Assembly: GCA_023415145.1 (NCBI GenBank)
Contig: JAEZLW010000064.1
Location: 1 to 29,228 of the forward strand
DNA: 29,228 bases
DNA from: Bacillota bacterium
Lineage (GTDB): Bacteria; Bacillota; Clostridia; Christensenellales; Aristaeellaceae
Direction of reading: 5' to 3'
The notes below the pieces were generated by a model that saw nothing but the letters and a program-made list of their open reading frames with translations, made no database searches and was not told where the DNA came from. This document shows positions 7,189 to 15,361 of the stretch, in pieces. Numbering within the stretch: the first letter of the stretch is position 1; every line of letters begins with the position of its first letter. The position numbers and the translations under genes are program-made.

Positions 7189-8550
7189 CTACTTCCTGTT
7201 GAGCGGCGTCAAGGTAATTTTCCACCCGCTGTCGGCATTGTTTGCGCGCCGCCAGATGCTGTTCCCCCAAGCGATGTCGTATACATGCCCAAGATCTGAA
7301 GGCGGAGCATCAAATACATCGTCGGGCCAGGTCACGGTCCATTTTGTCATTGTATTTGTAAATGCGTCTTCATTTGTGGTAACTGAACATTCAATGTCCA
7401 GTCTTGATTCATCATCTCCAGCAGATGCCTGGATCACAATGCCTGAGACCTGAACATCCTTCACGTCGCGATCCTGTGTCGGATTGATGGAAGGAGTACC
7501 ACCCTTGCGGTAAAGAATCGCAGTGGCATAACCCTCCAACGTGCGTTTCACGTTGCATGTTCCAGGATTCCCTATGGCAACATTGAAAGCTCCCCATGTG
7601 CTTTCCCACTCAGGGAAAGCGTATGTATTTCTCCATTCCGGGGTTTGAACGATGCTGCTTAAGCCCCCCTGAAACCCGCTCAGGTCGTACGATATCTCAA
7701 TGGTGTACTGCCCTTCGTACTGCCCGTCGATGTCCAAACGGTTATATGATTCCGTCTGAAAAAGCGTCATGTTCAACGTCCATTTCTCTGTGTTCTGCGT
7801 CCCGAAAAGCTCAAATGGCTTTTCGGCTTTGGCGTTGTCAAACTTGACCATATAGTTCGCTGCATTCTCTTGATAGTGTTTGTCAACCTCCCTGTTGAGT
7901 CTTGCATAGAATTCGTTGACGAGCTTGTAAGCCTCAAGGCCCAAGGCGCGGTCTACCGCTCTTTCGGCGATATTGGATTCCATCATCCCTTCTATGACGG
8001 CTTTCAGCGCTTTGGCGATGCCCAATGCGCTGCCCGCGGCTTTGCCTAGTTTGCCCGAGGCATCGAGTGCGTCTCCCAGCCCTTCGGCGAACTGACTGCC
8101 GGCTTCTTCTGCCGCACTTTGAGCGGGGCCGCTGTAATCACCCTGATTGAGCTGTATGATGATCTGCACAAGTGTCGCCGCCTGCCCTGCGATTGGTACC
8201 GCTCCGAGCATATCGAACCAGCGGTCAAAGATTTTTTGCATTTGTTCCGGTGAGATGGAGTTGTGCTCGTTCATGGTATTCACCAGGTCGTTCAACAGGT
8301 CGAAATCGGCTTCGCTCAGGCCCATTTCGGCAAGAACCTTTTTAATAAGCTCCTCCAGCTTCTCATCTGTGAGTTCTGCGTTGGTAAATTTGCCTTGAAA
8401 GGTCAAGTCGCTGATTTTCAGAGCGACCTGGTAGTCGTCCAGCCTGTGAACACGCGACTTGTCAAAAGTTCGGGGCAGAGCATAGGCTGTTATGGGCAAC
8501 AGCACCAGTGTATAAACAAGGATCAGGATAAGCGAAACAGCCTTTTTCAT
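7189..8550 (-). CDS. Exported protein of unknown function (453 aa)
   Basis: Residues 1-24 form a signal peptide (MKKAVSLILILVYTLVLLPITAYA-LP). The first half of the mature protein is helical and includes an Ala/Gly-rich stretch (QSAAEEAGSQFAEGLGDAL..GKAAGSALGIAKAL), which could be amphipathic. From about residue 240 the sequence turns beta-rich with many Trp and aromatic residues (EKWTLNMTLFQ, YTIEISYDLSGF, WTVTWPDDVFD) and ends in WKITLTPLNRK. I do not recognise a family. The start overlaps the end of the upstream TPR-like gene by 4 nt (ATGA on the minus strand, 8547-8550), so the pair is coupled and likely works together at the cell surface. Its 3' end lies next to the mobile module. Confidence 0.75.
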   Translation of the reverse strand: MKKAVSLILILVYTLVLLPITAYALPRTFDKSRVHRLDDYQVALKISDLTFQGKFTNAELTDEKLEELIKKVLAEMGLSEADFDLLNDLVNTMNEHNSISPEQMQKIFDRWFDMLGAVPIAGQAATLVQIIIQLNQGDYSGPAQSAAEEAGSQFAEGLGDALDASGKLGKAAGSALGIAKALKAVIEGMMESNIAERAVDRALGLEAYKLVNEFYARLNREVDKHYQENAANYMVKFDNAKAEKPFELFGTQNTEKWTLNMTLFQTESYNRLDIDGQYEGQYTIEISYDLSGFQGGLSSIVQTPEWRNTYAFPEWESTWGAFNVAIGNPGTCNVKRTLEGYATAILYRKGGTPSINPTQDRDVKDVQVSGIVIQASAGDDESRLDIECSVTTNEDAFTNTMTKWTVTWPDDVFDAPPSDLGHVYDIAWGNSIWRRANNADSGWKITLTPLNRK

Positions 8551-9440
8551 TGTCCCAGCACTCCTTCCATTGCTTCAAACAGGGTATTGAGTATTTTGTT
8601 TTCAGGGTCTATAAACAAACCTTCGTTTAGCCAGCGTATGGCAGCGCCAGGTTCCTCCATGGATAGATACAGTGCGGCCAAGCCTGCATAATTGTCGCCG
8701 TTGAAAGGCTCTATTGAGAGGGCAGCATGACAGTATTGCAGGGCAATACCATAATCCGGATCGACAGGCTCGCCTGTTTCGTCCGTCCCGCCGGCTTCGA
8801 TTGCAGCGCGGCACTGCTCACGCAGGTATGCGGCGCTGTAGTTGTGCTCGTTTTGCGGTATGGCGGCAGTTGTGGGCGTGTAAACAGCAAAAATTGTATC
8901 TTCAACTTCTGTGAGAGCACAACGCAGCGCTTGAAGCTGATTCACGTTAAGGAGGATGATGTACCGGAGATTATGGTCGTCATCCGATAGGGCGGGATTA
9001 AGCGCGGCTTTTTCATAGCAGGACATGGCGGCATCCTTGTCTCCTTCCGCTTCAAGCACGATCCCCTCAAAAACGTAGGGGTAAGGGGATGCCCAGCCCA
9101 GCGCAGCGATCTCGTCCCAATGATTCAGTCTGCCATCCGGCGCGGGAGCAGCGCCTTTCATAGCCAACAGGCAATCCACTGCGTGGCGCATGGCACTTAT
9201 GGACGCCGCTGCCGTTCCGTAAGGATAATCGGCTGCGATTGCCAAACCGGCTTGCGTGTACTGATGGCCCATTTCAAATATCGAAACGATGCCATCCATG
9301 TACGTATACGCTATGATTTCCTCATTTGAAGCGTTCTTTTTTGCATTGACACCCGAGCTGGCGAATGCGCTCAGCCCAAGCGAAAGAACCATCACAGCCG
9401 CCAGTATTCCCAACACAGCGCGTTTGGTGATACAAACCAC
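8547..9440 (-). CDS. Exported TPR-like repeat protein
   Basis: AGGAGGAGGT overlaps the GTG at 9449, so the in-frame GTG at 9440, 8 nt after GGAGG, is the better start (297 aa). The N-terminus is a signal peptide (AVLGILAAVMVLSLGLSAFA-SS). TPR-like helical pairs are visible near the middle (YVFEGIVLEAEGDKDAAMSCYEKAALNPAL) and the end (YGIALQYCHAALSIEPFNGDN, then YAGLAALYLSMEEPGAAIRWLNEGLFIDPEN). The N- and A/G-P-rich spacing is typical of TPRs. Such proteins mediate protein contacts, here outside the membrane. It is the first gene of a two-gene operon with the 453-aa exported protein. It is divergent from the chemoreceptor gene. Function unknown. Confidence 0.8.
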   Translation of the reverse strand: MVCITKRAVLGILAAVMVLSLGLSAFASSGVNAKKNASNEEIIAYTYMDGIVSIFEMGHQYTQAGLAIAADYPYGTAAASISAMRHAVDCLLAMKGAAPAPDGRLNHWDEIAALGWASPYPYVFEGIVLEAEGDKDAAMSCYEKAALNPALSDDDHNLRYIILLNVNQLQALRCALTEVEDTIFAVYTPTTAAIPQNEHNYSAAYLREQCRAAIEAGGTDETGEPVDPDYGIALQYCHAALSIEPFNGDNYAGLAALYLSMEEPGAAIRWLNEGLFIDPENKILNTLFEAMEGVLGQ

Positions 9441-9474
9441 AACAGCCACCTCCTCCTACAAAATGTATAACCAT

Positions 9475-9502
9475 ATTGTACCAAAAAATCAGCGGGAAAC
9501 AA
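9475..9502 (-). promoter_or_regulatory. Probable promoter of the leftward exported-protein operon
   Basis: On the minus strand TTGTTT (complement of 9497-9502), a 16-bp spacer and TACAAT (complement of 9475-9480) lie about 35 bp upstream of the GTG start at 9440. The -35 is imperfect. Confidence 0.45.
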
Positions 9503-9771
9503 TCCCTTTTTCGGTATAACCCTGCTTCGCATAGCGCTGTTTGCGCTTTGGCAGGTGCATGCCTGCATTAAAAGTATCGGGCTAAAGCCGGAATGCCATA
9601 TAACACGCTTCCGCATTGCAAAAAAGATATGAAATAAATGGAACAATAATATTTTTCAATAACAAATGTCGAAAAAGAGGAAAAATGACCCATTCAATCG
9701 TATTATAATAAGAAGTGAAAGGTGAAATGAAACAGCATAATTATCCAATCGTACGAAAGGATGGCGCTGCC

Positions 9772-11457
9772 ATGAAAAATCTTACCATCAGTAAAAAACT
9801 GATCATAGGCTTCGGTATTGTTCTTCTGTTATTGCTCCTGTCCGGCTTGGTATCGTATATCAGCTTATACAGCATAGGTTCAGAAATTGATATTTATGAA
9901 AATCAAACCGTTCCGAACATTGACAGCACCTGGAATATGAGACATGACATGGTATCCGCCCAAAGATACCTACTGCGTGCATTTGTGCAAAAGGATGTTC
10001 AGGAAATCAAGAAGCTGCTGGCTTTGGCAGAAGCTGACGGGAAAATGGTGCAGGAAAAGCTGAGTGAGTTTGCCGGCAACCAAACGGACGCAAATAATGA
10101 TGAGAAGATAAAGAAAATAAAATCATATCATGATAAAGCAACCAATATCATGAAAAGTATGGAAACGCTTTTAGGCAACCCGACAGATGATAATATACAA
10201 AAAGCGGTGGACATGTTTTTAAAGCATTATGTGCCTGCTTTTGACAATGCGGCTGCTTCTTTGATTGAGCTGTATAATGAAGAACTTCAAAAATCAAAGG
10301 TACAGGACTTAAGGGCGGACAATGTGGCAAATTTTACTGTAATTGCGCTTTTTATAGCTGCTGTAATTTTTGTCCTGATAACGGTTGTATTAGCATATAC
10401 CATCAGAAAATCAATCATCACACCGGTGAAGGAAATCGAAGGTGTGTACGCACAAATGGCACAGGGCAACATACAAGCCCAGATTACATATGACAGCAAA
10501 GATGAAATGGGCAATATGGCCAGAAACATTAAAAAAACCAATGATATGCTTGCTATGTACATTCGGGATATCTCTCAAAAGCTAGACCAGATGTCCCGGG
10601 GGGATATGAGGTTCAAGGCAGACATGGATTATATCGGTGACTTTGCGGCAATCCAAGAAGCAATAGAGACTACAGCAAGCGCATTGAATGAAACGCTTCA
10701 TAATATCAATACCGCCGCCGAGCAGGTCAGTACCGGTGCTTCGCAAGTAGCCACAGGAGCCCAAGCCTTGGCTGCCGGTTCTGCACAGCAGGCTTCATCC
10801 GTTGAAGAACTGTCAAGCTCTGTGTCACGAATTGCCCAGCAGGCCGCGGACAATTCCCAAAGCGTAAAGGCCGCCACACAGTATGTGAAAGAAGCCGGTG
10901 ACGGCGTTGCTGCCAGCAATGTATATATGGAACAGTTAACCAGTGCAATGGACAATATCTCGGCCGCATCAGAGCAGATTTCAAAGATCACAAAAGTGAT
11001 TGAGGATATCGCTTTCCAAACCAACATACTCGCATTGAATGCCGCCATTGAAGCTGCCAGGGCTGGAAATGCGGGAAAAGGATTTGCCGTGGTGGCGGAT
11101 GAGGTACGCAATCTTGCCGCAAAATCTGCCGAAGCTGCAAAACAGACTGCTGAATTGATACACCGGTCCTCTGACACCGTCAATGACGGAACCAGGCTTG
11201 CCCAAAAAACTGCACAAACCTTGCAAATGGTTAAGGAGAAGGCTGACAAGGTCATTGACAGCATCATGAATATTGAACGGGCATCCAATGATCAGACCAG
11301 CGCCATTGAGCAAGTGAAGCAGGGCTTGAGCCAGGTATCATCCATTATCCAGACCAATGCTGCCACAGCCGAAGAAAACTCTGCCACCAGCGAGGAAATG
11401 TCTGCACAGGCTGTCTCCTTGCGGGAAGAGGTTGGAAAGTTCAAACTGAATACATGA
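9772..11457 (+). CDS. Methyl-accepting chemotaxis protein
   Basis: The ATG at 9772 (AAAGGA 10 nt upstream) gives the usual MKNLTISKKLIIGFG start; in-frame codons at 9715 and 9727 would add up to 19 odd residues. The 561-aa receptor has TM1 at about 10-33, an extracellular all-helical four-helix-bundle-type sensor domain (~34-187), TM2 at about 188-211 and a HAMP domain (ITPVKEIEGVYAQMAQGN). A second HAMP-like helical pair follows. The cytoplasmic signalling hairpin has the hallmark tip EDIAFQTNILALNAAIEAAR. Gln/Glu-Ala-rich methylation helices are on either side. There is no CheR-tethering pentapeptide. It would relay an extracellular signal to CheA/CheW. No other chemotaxis genes are in the window. 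Its stop overlaps the next gene region (ATGA, 11454-11457), coupling it to a small exported protein. Confidence 0.95.
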   Translation: MKNLTISKKLIIGFGIVLLLLLLSGLVSYISLYSIGSEIDIYENQTVPNIDSTWNMRHDMVSAQRYLLRAFVQKDVQEIKKLLALAEADGKMVQEKLSEFAGNQTDANNDEKIKKIKSYHDKATNIMKSMETLLGNPTDDNIQKAVDMFLKHYVPAFDNAAASLIELYNEELQKSKVQDLRADNVANFTVIALFIAAVIFVLITVVLAYTIRKSIITPVKEIEGVYAQMAQGNIQAQITYDSKDEMGNMARNIKKTNDMLAMYIRDISQKLDQMSRGDMRFKADMDYIGDFAAIQEAIETTASALNETLHNINTAAEQVSTGASQVATGAQALAAGSAQQASSVEELSSSVSRIAQQAADNSQSVKAATQYVKEAGDGVAASNVYMEQLTSAMDNISAASEQISKITKVIEDIAFQTNILALNAAIEAARAGNAGKGFAVVADEVRNLAAKSAEAAKQTAELIHRSSDTVNDGTRLAQKTAQTLQMVKEKADKVIDSIMNIERASNDQTSAIEQVKQGLSQVSSIIQTNAATAEENSATSEEMSAQAVSLREEVGKFKLNT

Positions 11458-11471
11458 GTGAGGCAATGAGT

Positions 11472-11852
11472 ATGAACAACAAATCAGCATGGTCCATGTT
11501 ACCGGTTTTGGTCCTTGTTTTTGTCATGCTGGCCTTTCCGGCCATAGCTGCAGCAAACAGTACTCCTTTGGTTTTCACACCCGACATTGTGGGTATTTGG
11601 CAGGGTGATGATGCGCTTGGAGAAATACAGGTAACCATAACCGCCGGTATGCAGTTTACCATCTCTCATCCGGGCTGTGATCTGCTGGATGAAGAAGGCA
11701 CCTATCTTGCCGATGTCAGCTCCATTACAGTCACCTATGATAATGGCGCTTTTCAAATCTTCCGTTATCTGGTTGCGGGGGACACCATGCTGCTGGCAGA
11801 TGAAACGCTTCAATTTCCGGTGGTACTAACCCGTATTCCCGGGAACATATAA
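11472..11852 (+). CDS. Small exported beta-rich protein coupled to the chemoreceptor
   Basis: The ATG at 11472 has GAGG with 8-nt spacing. An in-frame ATG at 11454 overlaps the receptor stop (ATGA) and would add six residues; both are possible. A signal peptide (SMLPVLVLVFVMLAFPAIAAA-NS) is followed by a mature part of about 95 residues with alternating strands: IVGIWQGDDALGEIQVTITAGMQFTI, EGTYLADVSSITVTYDNG, DTMLLADETLQFPVVLTRI. This resembles small lipocalin-like or DUF-type beta-barrel proteins that start with a G-x-W motif, though no family can be named. Coupling to the chemoreceptor suggests a ligand-binding or accessory protein outside the membrane that reports to the receptor. That role is inference. 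Confidence 0.7.
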   Translation: MNNKSAWSMLPVLVLVFVMLAFPAIAAANSTPLVFTPDIVGIWQGDDALGEIQVTITAGMQFTISHPGCDLLDEEGTYLADVSSITVTYDNGAFQIFRYLVAGDTMLLADETLQFPVVLTRIPGNI

Positions 11853-12397
11853 AAATAGCTCCTTCAATTGCTGTACAGCCGCCATACCTGCTTCCATCTA
11901 CCGCCGCCGGTCGTAAAGGCGGTCGGCTGGTGTTGCGCATGTAAATAATTCCCACAATGCATCCGCGCCGCCTTCCACCTGCACAACTGCGTTAAAGGGT
12001 AGTGTAAAGGCGTAGCGGCACGTGGTCAGTTTCATTTTTTGCTGCTGTCTGATGGATGAAAAGTAGCTGCGTATGTAAAATTAGCACAAATCTGTGCAAA
12101 ATATATTTACTTGTATGCTAGTAGACAAAGCAGTCAAAAATATGTACACTTATGACAAAGTTCGGAAGGACTGGCGGTCGGAAACTCAATTTCGTAAACG
12201 CCATCGGATGTATTTCCAAACTCAGTCTTGCCGGTGCTTTTGCTCTACTGTTTCCAAGGTCCCCATGGAGCGCATCGTCATAGCGACAATGCCGTTTTAT
12301 CTGTGCATGACTGCTCATTACTTTTGTGCCCGGCATCAGCCTGTGGCTGCCTCAAATGCTGGGCAGATCATATCAATGTTAATAGGGAGGGTTCATT
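11853..12397. other. Long intergenic region upstream of uxuA
   Basis: No gene with protein-like sequence and a ribosome binding site was found in these 545 bp. A GC-rich stem ACCGCC/GGCGGT (11900-11905/11918-11923) has no T-tract. The near-palindrome GCACAAATCTGTGC is at 12084-12097 and the operator candidate at 12111-12128. That leaves about 270 bp between the operator and the uxuA start without recognised features. Confidence 0.5.
12111..12128. promoter_or_regulatory. Candidate GntR-type operator for uxuA
   Basis: TTGTATGCTAGTAGACAA is an imperfect palindrome centred on CTAG; its half-sites TTGTATGCT and TTGTCTACT agree at 7 of 9 positions. FCD-class GntR regulators bind short inverted repeats of this kind. 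The GntR gene downstream of uxuA is the natural candidate to bind it. A TATATT box just upstream (12102-12107) could be the -10. Confidence 0.5.
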
Positions 12398-13477
12398 ATG
12401 CAAATGACATTCCGTTGGTTTGGCGAAAAAAGTGATACCATCACCTTAAAACAGATTCGGCAAATTCCAGGCATGACAGGCATCATGGGTTTTCTGGATA
12501 CCAAGGCTGCCGGTGAGGTTTGGACGGAGGAAGAGATTCGGGCTTATATCGGGCAGGTGAAAGCAGCAGGTCTTAACTGCGATGTCATCGAGAGCGTCAA
12601 TGTTCATGAGGACATCAAAATGGGACTTGACACTCGCGATATCTATCTTGAGAACTATAGGGTCACGATTCGCAACTTGGCAAAGTACGGCGTCAAGGTG
12701 ATCGTGTACAACTTTATGCCGGTGTTCGACTGGCTGCGCACTGACCTGAAGCGCATTATCCCCGAAGACGGTTCCAACAGCCTCTACTATGACGAAGCGG
12801 AACTGGGCTCGATGACACCGCTGGACATCGTACGCAAGACCGCCGAGGATGCCAAAGGCTTCTCCCTGCCTGGCTGGGAGCCGGAACGCCTGTCGCTGCT
12901 GGAAAAGACACTGAAGCAGTACGAGCGTATTACGCCCGAAAAGTTGCTGGAAAATTACAAGTACTTCCTTGATGCGATCATCCCTACCTGTGAAGCATGC
13001 GGCGTGAAAATGGCCTGCCACCCGGATGATCCGGCCTGGCCCATCTTTGGCTTGCCGCGTATTGCACACAACCAGGAAGGCTTTGACAAAATCATTGCCC
13101 TGAACAACTCTCCCGCCAACACGCTTTGCCTGTGCACCGGCTCCCTGGGGTCGGAGCCGAAGAACGACATTCCGGCGATCATCCGCCATTTTGGCGAGAT
13201 GGGTAGAATCAGCTGCCTGCATATCCGCAATGTGAAGCATTTGGGGCCGCGCCGCTTCCGTGAGGCAAGTCACTTGTCTTCGGACGGTGATCTGGATATG
13301 TTCGCCATCGTCAAGGCGATGCACGATACCTGCCCGGATGCGTATGTGCGTCCAGACCACGGCCGCATGATCTGGGACGAAACCGGCCGCCCGGGCTATG
13401 GCCTGTATGACAGGGCGCTGGGCGCAGCCTATCTCAACGGCCTTTGGGAGGCTGTGTGCAAGATGTCTTTGAAATAG
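12398..13477 (+). CDS. uxuA: Mannonate dehydratase
   Basis: This 359-aa protein (usual length for the family) matches UxuA throughout: MTFRWFGEKSDTITLKQIRQIPG at the start, then CHPDDPAWPIFGLPRI, CLCTGSLG, LHIRNVK and RPDHGRMIWDE. The metal ligands known for the family correspond to His208, Cys246, His275 and Asp320 here, with His321 beside it. It dehydrates D-mannonate to 2-keto-3-deoxy-D-gluconate in the cytoplasm, a step of glucuronate/hexuronate breakdown (EC 4.2.1.8). GGGAGG lies at good spacing before the ATG. The GntR gene starts 34 nt downstream and is probably co-transcribed. Fructuronate reductase and KDG kinase are not in the window, so the rest of the pathway must be elsewhere. 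Confidence 0.96.
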   Translation: MQMTFRWFGEKSDTITLKQIRQIPGMTGIMGFLDTKAAGEVWTEEEIRAYIGQVKAAGLNCDVIESVNVHEDIKMGLDTRDIYLENYRVTIRNLAKYGVKVIVYNFMPVFDWLRTDLKRIIPEDGSNSLYYDEAELGSMTPLDIVRKTAEDAKGFSLPGWEPERLSLLEKTLKQYERITPEKLLENYKYFLDAIIPTCEACGVKMACHPDDPAWPIFGLPRIAHNQEGFDKIIALNNSPANTLCLCTGSLGSEPKNDIPAIIRHFGEMGRISCLHIRNVKHLGPRRFREASHLSSDGDLDMFAIVKAMHDTCPDAYVRPDHGRMIWDETGRPGYGLYDRALGAAYLNGLWEAVCKMSLK

Positions 13478-13511
13478 CCGCGACGAAGCTGTTCCTTGAA
13501 GAGGAGTCAGG

Positions 13512-14207
13512 ATGAGCGCTGCCATACAACAAATTCGCGAAACAGGGCGGGAGTATGCCCTGCGCGTCATTACCAACCGGATTATCAGCTTGGAATTGGC
13601 ACCGGGCAGCATGGTAAGCGAAAGCGAGCTGGCCGATGAAATGGGGCTTTCCCGCACACCGGTAAGGGAAGCGTTGATTGAGTTGTCCCGCATTCATATG
13701 GTGACGGTTTATCCGAAAAAGGGCAGTACGATCGCGCTGATCGATTATGCGATGGTGGAAGAGTCACGGTACATTCGCTATTTGCTGGAGATGAGCATGG
13801 TTGAGCAGGTTTGCCGTTCGGTGAAGCAGGACGAGCTTAACAGACTTGTAAAGAACGTCAAGCTGCAGGAGGTTTGCCTGAAGAACCAGGATCTGGGCAA
13901 ATTGATGCAGTTGGACAATGCTTTCCATAAAAGCCTCTTTGATATTGCCCGCAAGCCGATGGTCTATCAACTGATGCAAACAGTCCAGATTCATTTTGAC
14001 CGTGTAAGGATGATGTCGCTGGAGGCGGTAAAGGATACCAAAATTGTGCAGGATCATGAGGCGATTTTGAATGCCATCCTGCGGCGTGATGCCGCCGACG
14101 CGCAAGCGATGATGGACCGGCACCTTAAGCGCTACCAGATTGATGAAAAGGCGTTACGTAATAAGTACCCGAATTACTTTGTTCCGCCGGATGCAACAAG
14201 TCTTTGA
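13512..14207 (+). CDS. GntR-family (FadR/FCD) transcriptional regulator, likely of uxuA
   Basis: This 231-aa protein has an N-terminal winged helix (ITNRIISLELAPGSMVSESELADEMGLSRTPVREALIEL, residues ~19-58) with the hallmark SRTPVREAL. An all-helical FCD ligand-binding domain follows (~80-215); LDNAFHKSLFDIA and DHEAILNAILRRDAADAQAMMDRHL carry the usual His metal-ligand positions. GAGGAG precedes the ATG. It lies 34 nt behind uxuA, so it is probably an autoregulated, hexuronate-intermediate-responsive repressor of that operon. The pseudo-palindrome at 12111-12128 is a candidate site. The effector is not known from sequence. Confidence 0.92.
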   Translation: MSAAIQQIRETGREYALRVITNRIISLELAPGSMVSESELADEMGLSRTPVREALIELSRIHMVTVYPKKGSTIALIDYAMVEESRYIRYLLEMSMVEQVCRSVKQDELNRLVKNVKLQEVCLKNQDLGKLMQLDNAFHKSLFDIARKPMVYQLMQTVQIHFDRVRMMSLEAVKDTKIVQDHEAILNAILRRDAADAQAMMDRHLKRYQIDEKALRNKYPNYFVPPDATSL

Positions 14208-14227
14208 TAGGTTTTGACTCTTTCCTT

Positions 14228-14260
14228 TAGCCCGGGGCCGTTTTGCTGCGGGTTATTTGT
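14228..14260 (+). terminator. Weak terminator-like hairpin after the GntR gene
   Basis: TAGCCCG (14228-14234) pairs with CGGGTTA (14249-14255) with one G-T, followed by the T-rich TTTGTTGTG. The loop is large and the T-run is interrupted. Confidence 0.35.
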
Positions 14261-14430
14261 TGTGTGCTGTGTAACAGCTTCTATCCTTAGGTTTAGGCAT
14301 GACTCATGAAAGCATACCGGCGATTTCACACAACTTGCCAAAGACCTTCATACGCCTGTCACAAAGCGGCGCTATATTGAGTGTGTCCACGGATAGAACC
14401 GGACGATAAAGGCAAGAGGAGATGAAAAAC

Positions 14431-15213
14431 ATGATCAATGGGAACACCAATCGGAGGATGAAGAGGGGAGTGGTGCTGCTTACGCTGGTGCTGGTGGCAG
14501 CAATATCGATTTGCGCGATGGCCGAAACCACAAACCAAAATCCTGCCGTGACAGCGGGTAACTCGGCAAGCGTGACGGCTCCGGTGAATATGCTTGGCCG
14601 AGGCCGGCATGGTCACATGCTTGGCGGCTATATAGCAGATTTAAGCTCGCTTACCGAAGCGCAGAAGGCTGCGCATGACAGTGCACTGGCACTGTATGAG
14701 GAAATTGAAGATGCGGTACTGTCCGACCTGGTAGCCTCCAACATCATTACTCAGGCCGACGTGGATGCTTATATTGCGCTTCGTGCTGCAAAGATGTCGC
14801 TGGGTGAGCTCGATCAGACCAATTGGACCGCGAAGCAGTATAAAGCTTTCTATGAGGCGAATGCCAAGTCTGGTGACGAGCGCAAGGCGGCCATGCAAGC
14901 GCTCGCGGAGGAAGGCCTTATGACCCAGGCTCAAGCAGATGCGCTCAGCGCGCAAGGCCAAAGCAGCCTATGGACTGTAATTGCAAAGAACGCAAGTACA
15001 AACTCGGCCATCCAGACTGCCATCAGCACAATGCGGCAGGCGCGCCACGAATTCATTAGCTCCTTGAGCGATGCGGGCATCGCAGGTATGAACAAGGGAG
15101 ATGTGTGCGGCGGTTTCGGCAAGCGTACATATGATTTCTGGCAAGGAACCAGGAAAAACGACAATACGAACCGGCCTCAGGGCGGCAAGGGCGGCAAGGG
15201 CGGCAGGAAATAA
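14431..15213 (+). CDS. Exported alpha-helical protein with Gly/Lys-rich tail
   Basis: GAGGAG touches the ATG at 14422, so the ATG at 14431, 9 nt after it, is chosen (260 aa). A signal peptide (MKRGVVLLTLVLVAAISICAMA-ET) is followed by a short linker with a His/Gly patch (GRGRHGHMLGGY). Two similar helical segments follow: LTEAQKAAHDSALALYEEIEDAVLSDLVASNIITQADVDAY, and GDERKAAMQALAEEGLMTQAQADAL. These recall the helix-loop units ending in 'G-[IL]-[IM]-T-QA-[DQ]' of the DUF2680/YckD-like secreted proteins, but this is resemblance only. The C-terminus is GGKGGKGGRK, basic and repetitive, perhaps for wall or nucleic-acid binding. It stands alone between two hairpins and is convergent with dhaL. 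Function unknown. Confidence 0.75.
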   Translation: MINGNTNRRMKRGVVLLTLVLVAAISICAMAETTNQNPAVTAGNSASVTAPVNMLGRGRHGHMLGGYIADLSSLTEAQKAAHDSALALYEEIEDAVLSDLVASNIITQADVDAYIALRAAKMSLGELDQTNWTAKQYKAFYEANAKSGDERKAAMQALAEEGLMTQAQADALSAQGQSSLWTVIAKNASTNSAIQTAISTMRQARHEFISSLSDAGIAGMNKGDVCGGFGKRTYDFWQGTRKNDNTNRPQGGKGGKGGRK

Positions 15214-15260
15214 GAAATCGCTTTTCCCTTTCGACAATTTACGGAATAACTTTGGCTACA

Positions 15261-15288
15261 ATGAAAGCCGCTTGGTAGCGGCTTTCAT
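15261..15288. terminator. Perfect 11-bp hairpin between convergent genes
   Basis: ATGAAAGCCGC (15261-15271) pairs with GCGGCTTTCAT (15278-15288) around the loop TTGGTA. It lies between the convergent exported-protein gene and dhaL. Neither side has a clean T-run (CGTATATATT to the right), so termination may be partial. Confidence 0.5.
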
Positions 15289-15361
15289 CGTATATATTGG
15301 ATGCTTTGCAAACATCATGCAGATGCATTGGCGGTGTCTATTCATTCATGCACTTGTGCCG

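Noticed and set aside
9520..9700. Possible structured RNA between the divergent exported-protein and chemoreceptor genes
   Set aside because: Only short, unrelated stems (GCAGG/CCTGC, GGC/GCC) were found; no known RNA class fits.
10698..11288. Leftward open frame antisense to the chemoreceptor signalling domain
   Set aside because: Ala/Ser-rich reflection of the repetitive receptor helices, not a gene.
12094..12435. Open frame of 113 codons between the exported protein and uxuA
   Set aside because: No ribosome binding site, unlikely Cys/His-rich composition, and it runs into uxuA in another frame.
12446..13693. Leftward open frame of 415 codons antisense to uxuA and the GntR gene
   Set aside because: Pure shadow of two well-supported genes; sequence has no recognisable domain.
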